Of a stretch of 64,000 bases of DNA, positions 36,634 through 44,646 are shown piece by piece. The stretch covers positions 558,001-622,000 of the forward strand of contig JACKDW010000003.1 of the NCBI GenBank assembly GCA_020633295.1, given 5' to 3'. Source of the stretch: Myxococcales bacterium (GTDB taxonomy: Bacteria > Myxococcota_A > Polyangia > Nannocystales > Nannocystaceae). The notes beneath the pieces are model-generated. The model was not told the DNA's origin. It was given only the letters and a program-made list of their open reading frames with translations, and did not search any database. Both the position numbers and the translations under genes were made by a program. Numbering within the stretch: position 1 is the stretch's first letter; every line of letters begins with the position of its first letter.

Positions 36634-36652
36634 CGCGTGCACCTGGCACGCG
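36634..36652 (+). promoter_or_regulatory. 7-bp hairpin between repeat array and esterase gene
   Basis: CGCGTGC and GCACGCG form a perfect inverted repeat with a 5-nt loop (ACCTG), ending 19 bp before the ATG. It could be an operator or a 5' leader hairpin. Confidence 0.45.
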
Positions 36653-36671
36653 CGCTGCAATCAAGGCGAGC

Positions 36672-37772
36672 ATGCTCCGCGCGACCTCCACCGCCCTCAC
36701 CACCCTCACCACCACCCTCACCACCACCCTCACCACCTCCACCGCCTTCTCGCTCTCGACCCTCGCCGTCATGACCGCGCTCCTCTTCGCCGGTCCGGCC
36801 GCGTGCGACCTCGAGACGCCGCCCGCCTCGGACGAGAGCCCCTGCGTCGACGCCGAGGCCGTGCAGTCGGTCCCCGGGACGTTCGTCCACGACCTGCACT
36901 CCGAGATCGTCGGCGAGGACTTCCGGATCTCGGTCGCGCTGCCGCAGGGCTTCATCCCGGGGATGGAGCCGCCCGAGGGCGGCGCGTTCCCGGTGATCTA
37001 CGTGCTCGACGGGTACTGGGCCTTCGGCGGCGCCGCCGAGCTCGCGCGCTCGCAGGCGCCGTACTCGATCCCGCACGCGATCGTCGTCGGCATCGCCTAC
37101 GAGGACACGTCGGCCTGGGGCCGCCTGCTGCGGCGAACCCGGGACTTCACGCCGACGGCCTGGGACCTCTACGCCGAGGTCAACGATCGGGACCTCGAAA
37201 ACCGCCTCGCGCAGGGCGACAGCGCGCCCTTCGACCACTACCCGATGGGCGGCGCCGAGGCCTTCCTCGGGTTCCTGCAGGACGAGCTCAAGCCCATGAT
37301 CGAGGCGAGCTACCCCGTCGACGCCAGCGACGCGACGATCGTCGGCTCGTCGTTCGGCGGCCTGTTCGCGTCCTACGTCCTGCTCAACGAGCCGTCGGCC
37401 TTCCAGCGCTACGTGATCGTCAGCCCCGGGCTCAACTGGGACGACGGGCTGCTCATGGATCACGAGCGCGCCTACGCCGAGACCCACGACGACCTGCAGG
37501 CCAAGGTGTTCTTCGCCGCCGGCGGGCGCGAGCGAGAGGAGCGCCTGTTCAAGGCGCAGTACGGCGACGCGCTCACGGCCGAGCTCGAGGAGTCGTACCG
37601 CATGGTCGAGCGGATCGAGACGCTCGTGGGCGCGCTCGAGTCGCGCGGCTACCCCGGCCTCGAGGTGCACCACAAGGTCATCGAGGGCGAGAACCACACC
37701 TCGGTCGGGCTGCCCGCGAGCTCCATCGGGCTGCGCGCGGTGTTCGGCAGCCAGTACTTCTTCTCGCTGTGA
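36672..37772 (+). CDS. Esterase-family (IroE/Fes-like alpha/beta-hydrolase) lipoprotein
   Basis: A 366-residue protein; ATG 36672 follows AAGGCGAG. The signal region contains three 12-bp repeats (Thr-Thr-Leu-Thr steps) before the hydrophobic core and lipobox AAC. The domain shows FPVIYVLDGYWAFGGAA, HAIVVGIAYED, nucleophile Ser in GSSFGGLFASYV, and the His in GENHTSVG. The pattern matches the putative esterase family that includes IroE- and BesA-type hydrolases; length and order fit. It is likely surface-anchored, with substrate unknown. The upstream tandem TTCGAA array suggests it is regulated. Confidence 0.85.
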   Translation: MLRATSTALTTLTTTLTTTLTTSTAFSLSTLAVMTALLFAGPAACDLETPPASDESPCVDAEAVQSVPGTFVHDLHSEIVGEDFRISVALPQGFIPGMEPPEGGAFPVIYVLDGYWAFGGAAELARSQAPYSIPHAIVVGIAYEDTSAWGRLLRRTRDFTPTAWDLYAEVNDRDLENRLAQGDSAPFDHYPMGGAEAFLGFLQDELKPMIEASYPVDASDATIVGSSFGGLFASYVLLNEPSAFQRYVIVSPGLNWDDGLLMDHERAYAETHDDLQAKVFFAAGGREREERLFKAQYGDALTAELEESYRMVERIETLVGALESRGYPGLEVHHKVIEGENHTSVGLPASSIGLRAVFGSQYFFSL

Positions 37773-37806
37773 GCGCGGCGGGGCGCTGGCGCGCCGGCGC
37801 CTCGCC

Positions 37807-37812
37807 TATACT
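37807..37812 (+). promoter_or_regulatory. Candidate -10 box for leaderless kinase mRNA
   Basis: TATACT lies exactly 6 nt before the GTG at 37819; no ribosome site is present. Confidence 0.55.
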
Positions 37813-37818
37813 GCGCCG

Positions 37819-39405
37819 GTGGACACGGAGCTCGCCCATGAGCCGACGATCCTCCGGCACGCGACCTCGACCGGGACCCACACCGAGACGAGCCCGCCCG
37901 ACGCGTACCTCGAGTCCGCGGCGCGTCGGCGGGTGGCCGCGTTCGCCGGGCTGACCGCGATCGCGTTCTTCGTCGGCTTCGCCATGGACCTGGCGATGCA
38001 CGCGGGCTTCGGCGCGACGGTCCTCGACCCCGAGCGGCTCGACAACCTCGCCATGGGCCTCGTCACCGGCCTCGTCTACGCGAGCGCCCGGAGCGAGCGC
38101 GTCTCGATGGCGGCGCTCACGGCGATGACCTACGGGATGGTGTTCGCGATCGCCTGCTACACCGCCGTCGACGCGCTCGACTACTTCCGCTGGCCGGACG
38201 CGTGGCCCGACACGCGCCGCTACGGCGATCGCGGGACGCACACGAGCGTCGTCGAGGGGCTCTCGTGGCCGTGCCTGAACCTCCTGCTGTTCCCGCCCTT
38301 CGTCCCGGGTCGCCCGCGGCACAAGGTGTCGCTCGCGGTGGTCTCCGCGCTCCCGCTGCTGATCGCGTCGTGGGCGTGGTCGGTCGTCGACCCGCGCAGC
38401 TTCTGGCTCATCCTCTCGCCGACGACCTTCGCCAACCTCCCGATCTGCGTGGCGCTCAGCGCCGCGATCTCCTGGTCGATCGACCGGGTCGAGTCGGCGC
38501 TCCGGCGAGAGCGTCGACGCTCGCGCGAGCTCGGCAGCTACGAGATCGTGCAGCTCCTCGGGCGCGGCGGGATGGGCGAGGTGTGGCTCGCGCGACACAA
38601 GATGCTGGCGCGGCCCGCCGCGCTCAAGCTCATCAAGCTCGAGCGCGGCGCCGAGTCGAGCGAGCGAGTCAGGCGCCTGACGCGGCGCTTCGAACGGGAG
38701 GCCAAGGCGACCGCGCAGCTCCGCTCGGTCCACACCGTCGAGCTCTATGACTTCGGCCGCACCGAGTCGGGGGACTTCTACTACGTGATGGAGCTGCTCG
38801 ACGGCGTCGACCTGAGCGCCCTGGTCGCGCGCGAGGGCCCGCAGCCGCCAGGCCGCGTGTGCCGGATCCTCGCGCAGGCGTGCCTCTCGCTGATGGAGGC
38901 CCACGAGCGCGGGCTGGTGCACCGCGACATCAAGCCGGCGAACATCTTCCTGTGTCGCATGGGGACCGAGCGCGACGTCGTCAAGGTTCTCGACTTCGGG
39001 CTCGTCGCGAGCGTCAAGGACGAGCGCGAGACGACGGGCGGCAGCCAGCTGACCGTCGACGGCGGCATCGTCGGCACGCCGGCCTTCATGGCGCCCGAGC
39101 TGGTGCGCGAGGGCGTCGTCGTCGACGGGCACGCCGACGTGTACGCGCTGGGCTGCGTGGGCTACTGGCTGCTGACGGGGCAGCTGCTGTTCGAGCGCGT
39201 CACCGCGATGGCGATGTGTATGGCCCACGTCCACGACGTCCCGCGCCCCCCCTCCGAGCGTGTCGAGCGTGAGCTCCCGGCGGCGCTCGAGGAGCTCATC
39301 ATGGCCACGCTCGCCAAGGAGCCGAGCGCGCGGCCCGACGCGGCCGAGCTGCGCGCGCGCCTGCTGCCGCTCGCGCGCGCCGCCGATGAAGACGGCCGCG
39401 TGTAG
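37819..39405 (+). CDS. Membrane Ser/Thr protein kinase
   Basis: A 528-residue protein. The N-terminal 230 residues contain about six hydrophobic helices (FAGLTAIAFFVGFAMDLA, LVTGLVYASA, LNLLLFPPFV and so on) with no known sensor domain. The kinase domain starts at about 240 with LLGRGGMGEVWLA and goes on to AALKLIKL, HRDIKPANIFL, DFGLVAS, GTPAFMAPEL and a terminal DPARP-like EPSARPDA. Having the kinase after the membrane part, rather than before it, is less common. The substrate is unknown. GTG 37819 is placed by the -10 box. A 7-bp inverted repeat followed by CTTT lies 70 bp past the stop. Confidence 0.9.
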   Translation: MDTELAHEPTILRHATSTGTHTETSPPDAYLESAARRRVAAFAGLTAIAFFVGFAMDLAMHAGFGATVLDPERLDNLAMGLVTGLVYASARSERVSMAALTAMTYGMVFAIACYTAVDALDYFRWPDAWPDTRRYGDRGTHTSVVEGLSWPCLNLLLFPPFVPGRPRHKVSLAVVSALPLLIASWAWSVVDPRSFWLILSPTTFANLPICVALSAAISWSIDRVESALRRERRRSRELGSYEIVQLLGRGGMGEVWLARHKMLARPAALKLIKLERGAESSERVRRLTRRFEREAKATAQLRSVHTVELYDFGRTESGDFYYVMELLDGVDLSALVAREGPQPPGRVCRILAQACLSLMEAHERGLVHRDIKPANIFLCRMGTERDVVKVLDFGLVASVKDERETTGGSQLTVDGGIVGTPAFMAPELVREGVVVDGHADVYALGCVGYWLLTGQLLFERVTAMAMCMAHVHDVPRPPSERVERELPAALEELIMATLAKEPSARPDAAELRARLLPLARAADEDGRV

Positions 39406-39474
39406 CTCGTGGCCGCCTTCGGCTCGATCGCGCCGCGGCCCCCCTCCTCATGCGGCCCCATATTAAATAAGTCG

Positions 39475-39507
39475 ACCCCGGAGGCGTACCCTGTCCCCGG
39501 GGTCTTT
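39475..39507 (+). terminator. Candidate terminator after the membrane kinase gene
   Basis: ACCCCGG (39475-39481) and CCGGGGT (39497-39503) form a perfect 7-bp stem with a 15-nt loop, followed by CTTT. It sits at the edge of an AT-rich patch. Confidence 0.45.
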
Positions 39508-39633
39508 CCGCGCGTGTCGTACGCGCGTTCGGTCTGCGCTCTCGGCGACGGCAGGTACCAGCGCCTTAGATCTACGAACTCGCGTCGTTCCCTTGGACCA
39601 TGCGGCCGCGCGCGCCGGCGTAGCGCCGGAGAA

Positions 39634-39797
39634 GGCCGCAACAGGAGTCGAACCTGTATCTCGAGTGGCTCGGCGCGAGTCAGAGAGACGCCGAGAGCCG
39701 ACCAGCTTGATTCTGGGAGAAGAGCTTGAGCTTGGGGAGCCGGACGAGCACAGCGACGAGCGCCGCGCCCCGCGTCTACCAATTCCGCCACTCGGCC
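39634..39797 (-). tRNA. tRNA-Leu-like sequence, expanded or degenerate
   Basis: The 5' part reads GGCCGAGTGGCGGAATTGGT followed by AGACGC, matching the acceptor and D-arm of bacterial tRNA-Leu. At the other end a perfect T-arm ACAGG-TTCGACT-CCTGT is followed by TGCGGCC, which pairs imperfectly with GGCCGAG (one mismatch, one wobble). The unit is 164 nt instead of about 87, with roughly 77 extra bases in the anticodon/variable region, including a 7-bp stem CTCGGCG/CGCCGAG. It could be a tRNA with an inserted sequence, a fusion of two decayed tRNAs, or debris. I cannot fix an anticodon. Confidence 0.35.
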
Positions 39798-39822
39798 GAG
39801 TCGAGCGCCGCGCTGTCGCGGC

Positions 39823-39849
39823 GGTGGCCGGGGAAGGACTCGAACCTTC
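39823..39849 (-). tRNA. 3' end of a tRNA-like gene (fragment)
   Basis: A perfect T-arm GAAGG-TTCGAGT-CCTTC is followed by acceptor strand CCCGGCC, discriminator A and CC. No matching 5' acceptor (GGCCGGG) occurs within 150 bases upstream. It ends 25 nt before the tRNA-Leu-like unit, the spacing of a tandem tRNA array. Confidence 0.35.
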
Positions 39850-40041
39850 AGGTGTCCGTTTGTTTGGTCTCCGAGATGAGGATGAGCTTGAGCGTGAGCT
39901 TGTCTCCCGAAAGAGGTCCCCATCGTCGCACAGCTCGCGCGCGGGCGCTGGGCGTTCGGGCCTGGCCTCGCGGACCGATCGCGAGCGCGCGCGACCGCCG
40001 GGGGCGGCCGCGCGCGTCTGCGGCGGCTGGGCGCGGACGCG

Positions 40042-40776
40042 TCAGACGCCCAGCAGGTAGCCGAGCACCGCCTCGCCGACGCGGCGCTGCTCGGTCTCGA
40101 GCGAGTTCGCCTCCTCGCGCGCGAACTTGACCGCGCGCGCGAGCTTGTCGATGCGCTCGAGCAGCTCGATCTTCTTGGGGCTGGGGATCGCGCCCGAGTA
40201 CTTCACCGTGTTCCAGTAGCCGGCCACGACGTCCTCGGTGATCAGCTGCGTCTGCGCCGGGTGATGCTCGGTCGCGTCGTACAGCACGATGGGCCGCTGG
40301 ACCTTCTTGGTCCGCTGCGTCTTGATCGCCTCGGTGCGGTACATCCCGGTGCTCGGGTCCTCGAGCCAGTCCTCGCCGGCGTCGAGCTCGACCATCTTGT
40401 CGATGAAGGTCCGCAGGTCCGAGAGCTGCTTCTCGAGGAACAGCAGGTAGGTCGCGGGCACGTCCTCGAGCAGCGGCTTGCCGTCGACGACGACGGTCGC
40501 GCGCGCGCTGCAGTTGGCCCAGTCCTTCGTCGCGGTGATGTCGAACAGCTCGGCGAGCGCCCGCCCGATCCGCTTGATCACGTCCTTGTGGTTGAAGCGG
40601 ACCTTCTGGCTCTCGGGCGGGTAGGTCTCGCCCTCCTCGTCGCGGCGCTGGTACGTCTTGTGGAAGCCGTTCATCACCGACGTCTTCTGGGTCGCCTTGT
40701 GCAGCTCCGTGATCTCGCCGTAGCAGCGGGTCTTCACGCCTTTCTCGATCGCTAGAATTTGGTTGAGCTTGGGCAT
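40042..40776 (-). CDS. DUF7873-like conserved protein of unknown function
   Basis: A 244-residue cytosolic protein beginning MPKLNQILAIEKGVKTRCYGE. It carries RTYQ-like KTYQRRDEEGETYPPES, FDITATKDWANCSARATVVVDGK, VPATYLLFLEKQLSDLRTF and a final FAREEANSLETE...VGEAVLGYL. I recognise this pattern from a family common in actinomycetes and myxobacteria (DUF7873), without known activity. ATG 40776 is the family start; upstream codons belong to the overlapping lipoprotein gene, whose stop is 24 bp inside this gene. No membrane segments or catalytic motif. Confidence 0.85.
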   Translation of the reverse strand: MPKLNQILAIEKGVKTRCYGEITELHKATQKTSVMNGFHKTYQRRDEEGETYPPESQKVRFNHKDVIKRIGRALAELFDITATKDWANCSARATVVVDGKPLLEDVPATYLLFLEKQLSDLRTFIDKMVELDAGEDWLEDPSTGMYRTEAIKTQRTKKVQRPIVLYDATEHHPAQTQLITEDVVAGYWNTVKYSGAIPSPKKIELLERIDKLARAVKFAREEANSLETEQRRVGEAVLGYLLGV

Positions 40777-41351
40777 CGCGAGGCTCGTCTCGTCGTCAGA
40801 GGTTGGGAGTAGGCCGACGACGCGCGCGCGCGTCCAGGGGGAGCGCGCGCTGCGTCGCGGGAGTGACAGTGTGCAGCCGGACGCGGTCGCGGGGCACGAA
40901 AATCCTGCCGCGCGGACCCGCGCGCCCATGCGCGCGGAACATGTCCCTCGAGACGCGCGCTCACGCGCCCGCGTAGCGGCCGCTCCACAGCGCGAAGGAT
41001 GGTCAGCGCGGCGGGCGAGTGCGCGATCGAGGGGTGCTTCGACGGCTCTGTCTCTCGGAGCAGATCGAGCGCGAGCGCCCAGCTCTGATCGCCGGCGGCC
41101 GCGAAGCGCTCGGGCGTCGACACGCCGGTCGGCTCGGGCTGCGCTCCCTCCTGCCACATCGTCGTCTGGGCGGCCGGGAGCTCGCGGCCGCGGTCGAGCG
41201 AGTACTCACCCTCATCGGGGCTCTCGTCGCCGGTCTCGCCGGTCTCGGTCTCGCCGGTGCCGCCGTCACCGGGGCCGCAGGCGAGCAGCGCGGCGCAGGT
41301 GAGCGCGAGCGCGCCCGCGCTCGCGCTCGGATGTCGAATTACCAAGTCCAT
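40752..41351 (-). CDS. Truncated lipoprotein resembling a serpin N-terminus
   Basis: A 199-residue frame. Lipobox LLAC near residue 25 is followed by a GETETGETGDE linker. At about 80-110 the segment FAAAGDQSWALALDLLRETEPS followed by HPSIAHSPAALTIL resembles the first helix and strand of serpins (xFALDLxR...SPxSI). After about residue 115 the frame turns into Arg/Ala/Pro-rich text with no serpin features, and the reactive loop is absent. So the gene appears cut short by deletion or frameshift, running into the start of the DUF7873-like gene. Function as an inhibitor is unlikely. Confidence 0.45.
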   Translation of the reverse strand: MDLVIRHPSASAGALALTCAALLACGPGDGGTGETETGETGDESPDEGEYSLDRGRELPAAQTTMWQEGAQPEPTGVSTPERFAAAGDQSWALALDLLRETEPSKHPSIAHSPAALTILRAVERPLRGRVSARLEGHVPRAWARGSARQDFRAPRPRPAAHCHSRDAARAPPGRARASSAYSQPLTTRRASRCPSSTKF

Positions 41352-41497
41352 GCCTCGAGCCTTCACCGCGGCCTACCCGAGCGCGGGGCGCTGCGGAATT
41401 TCTTCATGGGTCCGTGAACCAGCGCGCCAGGCCCGGGACTACCTGGGGGAGCGAGGTGGACGGCGTCACGCCGCGCCGCGTCGCGGGACTCCTCAAC

Positions 41498-42997
41498 ATG
41501 ACACATGGCCTCCCTATCCCTGTTCGCGCGGGCGCGCTCTGCCTGGCGCTCTCCTTCATGACCCTCGCCGCAGGCTGCGGCGACGGCGGCTTCTACAGCG
41601 GTGATCTCGGCGTGACGCCCGGCGGCGCCCAGGACATCGAGTACGCGCGCGCGCAGATCGAGCAGGGGAACATCCCCGCGCGCTCCGACTTCACCGCCGA
41701 GGGGCTGCTCTCGCAGCACGACCTGCCGCTCACGCAGGGCGACGCCTGCGAGCAGCTGCTGTGCCCGCGCTCGGCCGTCGCCACGATCGACCCGATCGAC
41801 GGCGGCGGCGAGCGCATGCTCGTGCAGCTCGGCTTCGCCACGGGGCTCGACGCCGAGAGCTTCGAGCGGCGCCCGCTCAACCTCGCGGTCGCGGTCGACA
41901 TCAGCGGCTCCATGGCCGACGGCAAGCTCGAGCGCCTCAAGGACGCGCTGCGGGTGATGACGGCGCAGCTCGACGCGAACGACTCGGTGGCGCTCATCGC
42001 CTTCGACGACGACGCCTCGCGCCGGCTCAAGCCCACGGTCATGGACGCGGGCGGGCGCGCCGCGCTGCTCGAGGAGATCGACGCGCTCGAGACCGACGGC
42101 GGCACCAACATCGAGGCGGGCCTCAAGCTCGCCTACGAGCAGGTCACGCCGACCGCGGGCGCCCCGGGCGTCGAGGACCGCGTGATGCTGATGACCGACG
42201 CGCAGCCCAACGTCGGCGCGACCGGGCTCGACTCCTTCATGGGCATGGCGCGCTTCTACGCCGAGGCCGGCGTCGGCGTCTCGGTGTTCGGCGTCGGCCT
42301 CGATCTCGGCGCCGAGCTGGCCCAGGGGATCTCGGAGGTCCGCGGGGGCAACTACTTCTTCCTCAAGGACCAGGACGCGATCGGCCGCGTGTTCGACGAC
42401 GAGTTCGACTACATGGTCTCGCCGCTCGCCTACGACCTCGAGGTCACGGTCACCGCGATCCCGGGCTTCTCGTTCGGGCAGGCCTACGGCGCGCCGCTCG
42501 ATCAGCCCGGCGAGGCCGTCGACTTCGGCGCGTCGACGCTGTTCCTCAGCGCGCGCGGCGGCGGGATGGGCGTGACGATCACCGCCGACGACCTGCTGAT
42601 CCCGGAGGGGGAGGCCGACCTCGCCCGCTTCGCGATCTCGTACCTGCCGGTCGACGCGGACGAGCGGGTCGTCGTCGACCTGCCGATCCGCTGGCGCATG
42701 GGCGGCGCGTACACGTCTTCGTTTCACCGCGCCGACGACCTCGGCGTGTTCAAGATGGGCGCGCTGCTCGACGAGTACCTCGCGCTCAACGGCGCCGCGG
42801 ACTTCTGCGCCGGCTCGCTCGAGCCGGCCGAGGCGCTCGCGCGCGTCGACGAGGCGCGCGCGCGCCTCGACGAGCTCGCGCAGACGCTCGGCGACGACGC
42901 GCTCGGGCGCGAGCGCGCGCTGATGGAGAAGCTCCGCGAGAACCTCAACGCCGGCGCGAGCCGCTGCGGCGCTGGCGTGGACGACGGGTACTACTGA
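41498..42997 (+). CDS. von Willebrand factor A domain lipoprotein
   Basis: A 499-residue protein. Lipobox AAGC near residue 26; a 130-residue N-terminal region (VATIDPIDGGGERMLVQLGFA); a VWA domain at about 130-310 with intact MIDAS DISGS, Thr in DGGTNIEAGLKLA and Asp in LMTDAQP. A beta-rich C-terminal domain and a helical tail (ALARVDEARARLDELAQTLG) follow. VWA proteins of this type bind metal-dependent ligands at the surface. The next gene, a small Cys-rich lipoprotein, starts 21 bp later, so the two form an operon. ATG 41498 is chosen because it begins the signal peptide. Confidence 0.87.
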   Translation: MTHGLPIPVRAGALCLALSFMTLAAGCGDGGFYSGDLGVTPGGAQDIEYARAQIEQGNIPARSDFTAEGLLSQHDLPLTQGDACEQLLCPRSAVATIDPIDGGGERMLVQLGFATGLDAESFERRPLNLAVAVDISGSMADGKLERLKDALRVMTAQLDANDSVALIAFDDDASRRLKPTVMDAGGRAALLEEIDALETDGGTNIEAGLKLAYEQVTPTAGAPGVEDRVMLMTDAQPNVGATGLDSFMGMARFYAEAGVGVSVFGVGLDLGAELAQGISEVRGGNYFFLKDQDAIGRVFDDEFDYMVSPLAYDLEVTVTAIPGFSFGQAYGAPLDQPGEAVDFGASTLFLSARGGGMGVTITADDLLIPEGEADLARFAISYLPVDADERVVVDLPIRWRMGGAYTSSFHRADDLGVFKMGALLDEYLALNGAADFCAGSLEPAEALARVDEARARLDELAQTLGDDALGRERALMEKLRENLNAGASRCGAGVDDGYY

Positions 42998-43018
42998 TCG
43001 GGTCTGGGAGGCACGACG

Positions 43019-43090
43019 ATGAACTCTCGGATGAACTCTCGGATGAACTCTCGGATGATCTCCAGGATGATCTCTCGATGGATCAATCGA
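43019..43090 (+). repeat. 12-bp tandem repeat containing start codons
   Basis: ATGAACTCTCGG occurs three times (43019-43054), followed by ATGATCTCCAGG, ATGATCTCTCGA and a decayed TGGATCAATCGA. Each unit keeps frame and adds one ATG. Confidence 0.8.
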
Positions 43091-43420
43091 ATGGGCCGGC
43101 GCGCGCTGGCGCTGGCGCTGCTCGGCGGCGCGCTGCTCACGGTCGCCTGCGACCAGAGCATGGGCGGCGCGTGTGTCGACAGCGGCGACTGCGAGGGCGA
43201 CGGCGTGTGCCTCAAGGGCGCCTGCGCGGCCTACTCCTGCGCCTCTTACACGGTCGAGGGCTTCGACGCCCAGGCGGCGCGCTCCTGCACAGACGGCTTC
43301 GAGTGCGCCGAGATCGCGGGCTCCCGCGTGTGCGCGCAGGCGTGCGAGCGCGATGACGAGTGCCCGGGCGCGCAGACCTGCACGGAGACGAGCGACGGGA
43401 GCGGGCGCTACTGCCTGTGA
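43019..43420 (+). CDS. Small Cys-rich lipoprotein with repeated start codons
   Basis: A 133-residue protein. The first 24 residues are MNSR-MNSR-MNSR-MISR-MISR-WINR, from a 12-bp tandem repeat giving five in-frame ATG codons before a sixth at MGRRALALAL. The hydrophobic core and lipobox VAC follow, then 85 residues with 12 Cys (GGACVDSGDCEGDGVCLKGAC and similar). Any of the ATGs could start translation; the last one gives a normal-length signal peptide. Placed 21 bp after the VWA gene, it is probably cotranscribed and may be a surface partner of it. Confidence 0.75.
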   Translation: MNSRMNSRMNSRMISRMISRWINRMGRRALALALLGGALLTVACDQSMGGACVDSGDCEGDGVCLKGACAAYSCASYTVEGFDAQAARSCTDGFECAEIAGSRVCAQACERDDECPGAQTCTETSDGSGRYCL

Positions 43421-43530
43421 GTTCGGGGGCGCGGGAGCGCGGCGCGGCGAAACGCGTCGCGTCCCCGCGCGCGGGTCGTAGGCCACCGCGGCGAACCTGG
43501 CGCGGCGGCGCGTCGCTATGCTCCGCGACG

Positions 43531-44646
43531 ATGCACCCGCTCACCCTCGCCGCGCTCCGCCGCGTACTCCCGGCCATGGCCGCGCTAGCGACCGCAGGGC
43601 GCGACCGAGACGCGCGGGCGCGGGCGCGGGACGAGGCGCGCAGCAAGGTCGAGATCACGGCGCTCGTCGCCGATCCTCGTATGCGTGAAGAGACAGGTCA
43701 CGAGTCGCGCCCGGTGAGCGAGCAGGTCGCCGGCTGCTATCGCCTCGGGGACTTCCCGGCGCTGTGGGCGATCGAGGGGCTCGGGCTCCGTCTCGAGGCG
43801 CGGGCGCTCGCCGGCGGCGACGGCGAGCGAGGAGCGTGGCTGACGAGCGCCCCGCTGCCGGCGTCGAGCCTGCCGATGCTGCACGCCGGGGTGGGCCTCG
43901 CGCTCGCCCGCGCGGCGCTCGCTCGCGCGCGCTCGCGACGGCGCGCGGCCGTCGAGGCGGCGGCGCGCTGGTTCGTCGAGCGCTGCCGCGCGCGCGGGCG
44001 CGACGGCTACGTGGGCGCGTCGCTCGAGTCGCTCGGGCTCGTCGCGCGCTTCTTTCACGGTCGGCGCATGGTCGAGGCGCTGGCGACCACGGACGCGCTC
44101 GCCCGCGCCGACGCGCGCGCGTGGCTGTGGCACGGCGCCGGCCGGGCGCTGTACTTCGCGCCGCGCAACGGCCTGCCGGCGCGGGGCGGCGCGACATGGT
44201 CGATCGGTCAGTGTCTACGCGAGGCCGACGGCGACGTCGCGGCGGCGCGCGAGCTGCTCGCGGGCAACCTCTGGGCGATCGCGCTGGTCAACGCGCGACA
44301 CCCCCGCGTGCTCGAGGGGATCCTGACGCGCAGCGGGGAGCTGCTCTCGGAGCCCGAGGCGGCGGCGCGGGGCGTCGCCTCGGCGCTGACGGTCCGCCGG
44401 CGGACGACGCCGCGCTGGCCCGGGCTCGCGGCGCTGCGGGACCACGCGCCCGTCACCGCGGAGGCGCGCGTCCGCTGGGAGTTGGTGATCGGCGCGCCGG
44501 CGCGCGCGGCGATCGACGCGCCGCTCGATGACCTCCGGATCGAGTCGCTGTTTCGCTGCGGCGCGCTCGACGAGCACGGCGCGCGCGCCTCAGAAGCGCC
44601 CGGACAGCGCGACGCCGCGCGCGGTCGGAGTGACCCTGACCGTTGA
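43531..44646 (+). CDS. DUF1702-like protein
   Basis: A 371-residue soluble protein. Its parts resemble the DUF1702 family found in enediyne and other clusters: MHAGVGLALARAA, a mid-region DGYVGASLESLGLVARFFHGRRMVEAL, an AWLWHGAGRALYFAPRNG segment and ARHPRVLEGIL near the end. The match is by overall order and not strong. No signal peptide or catalytic motif is visible. A TATGCT element is 8 nt before ATG 43531. The last 57 bp overlap the convergent gene on the other strand. No biosynthetic enzymes are nearby, so a cluster role is not supported. Confidence 0.55.
   Translation: MHPLTLAALRRVLPAMAALATAGRDRDARARARDEARSKVEITALVADPRMREETGHESRPVSEQVAGCYRLGDFPALWAIEGLGLRLEARALAGGDGERGAWLTSAPLPASSLPMLHAGVGLALARAALARARSRRRAAVEAAARWFVERCRARGRDGYVGASLESLGLVARFFHGRRMVEALATTDALARADARAWLWHGAGRALYFAPRNGLPARGGATWSIGQCLREADGDVAAARELLAGNLWAIALVNARHPRVLEGILTRSGELLSEPEAAARGVASALTVRRRTTPRWPGLAALRDHAPVTAEARVRWELVIGAPARAAIDAPLDDLRIESLFRCGALDEHGARASEAPGQRDAARGRSDPDR

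Larger units (their letters stand above)
39406..40041. other. Noncoding region with tRNA-like pieces
   Basis: About 640 bp without a protein gene. It holds the candidate terminator, a stem TGCGGCC (39601)/GGCCGCA (39634), two canonical tRNA T-arms and a tRNA-Leu-like 5' half on the minus strand. CAAGCTC-type short repeats lie inside both tRNA-like units. Confidence 0.55.

Noticed and set aside
39634..39797. Group I intron in tRNA-Leu(UAA), as in cyanobacteria
   Set aside because: The extra sequence is only about 77 nt, too short for a self-splicing group I intron, and no P/Q/R/S core is seen.
43531..44646. Part of an enediyne or polyketide cluster because of DUF1702 similarity
   Set aside because: No polyketide synthase or other biosynthetic genes flank it; the similarity is moderate and stands alone.
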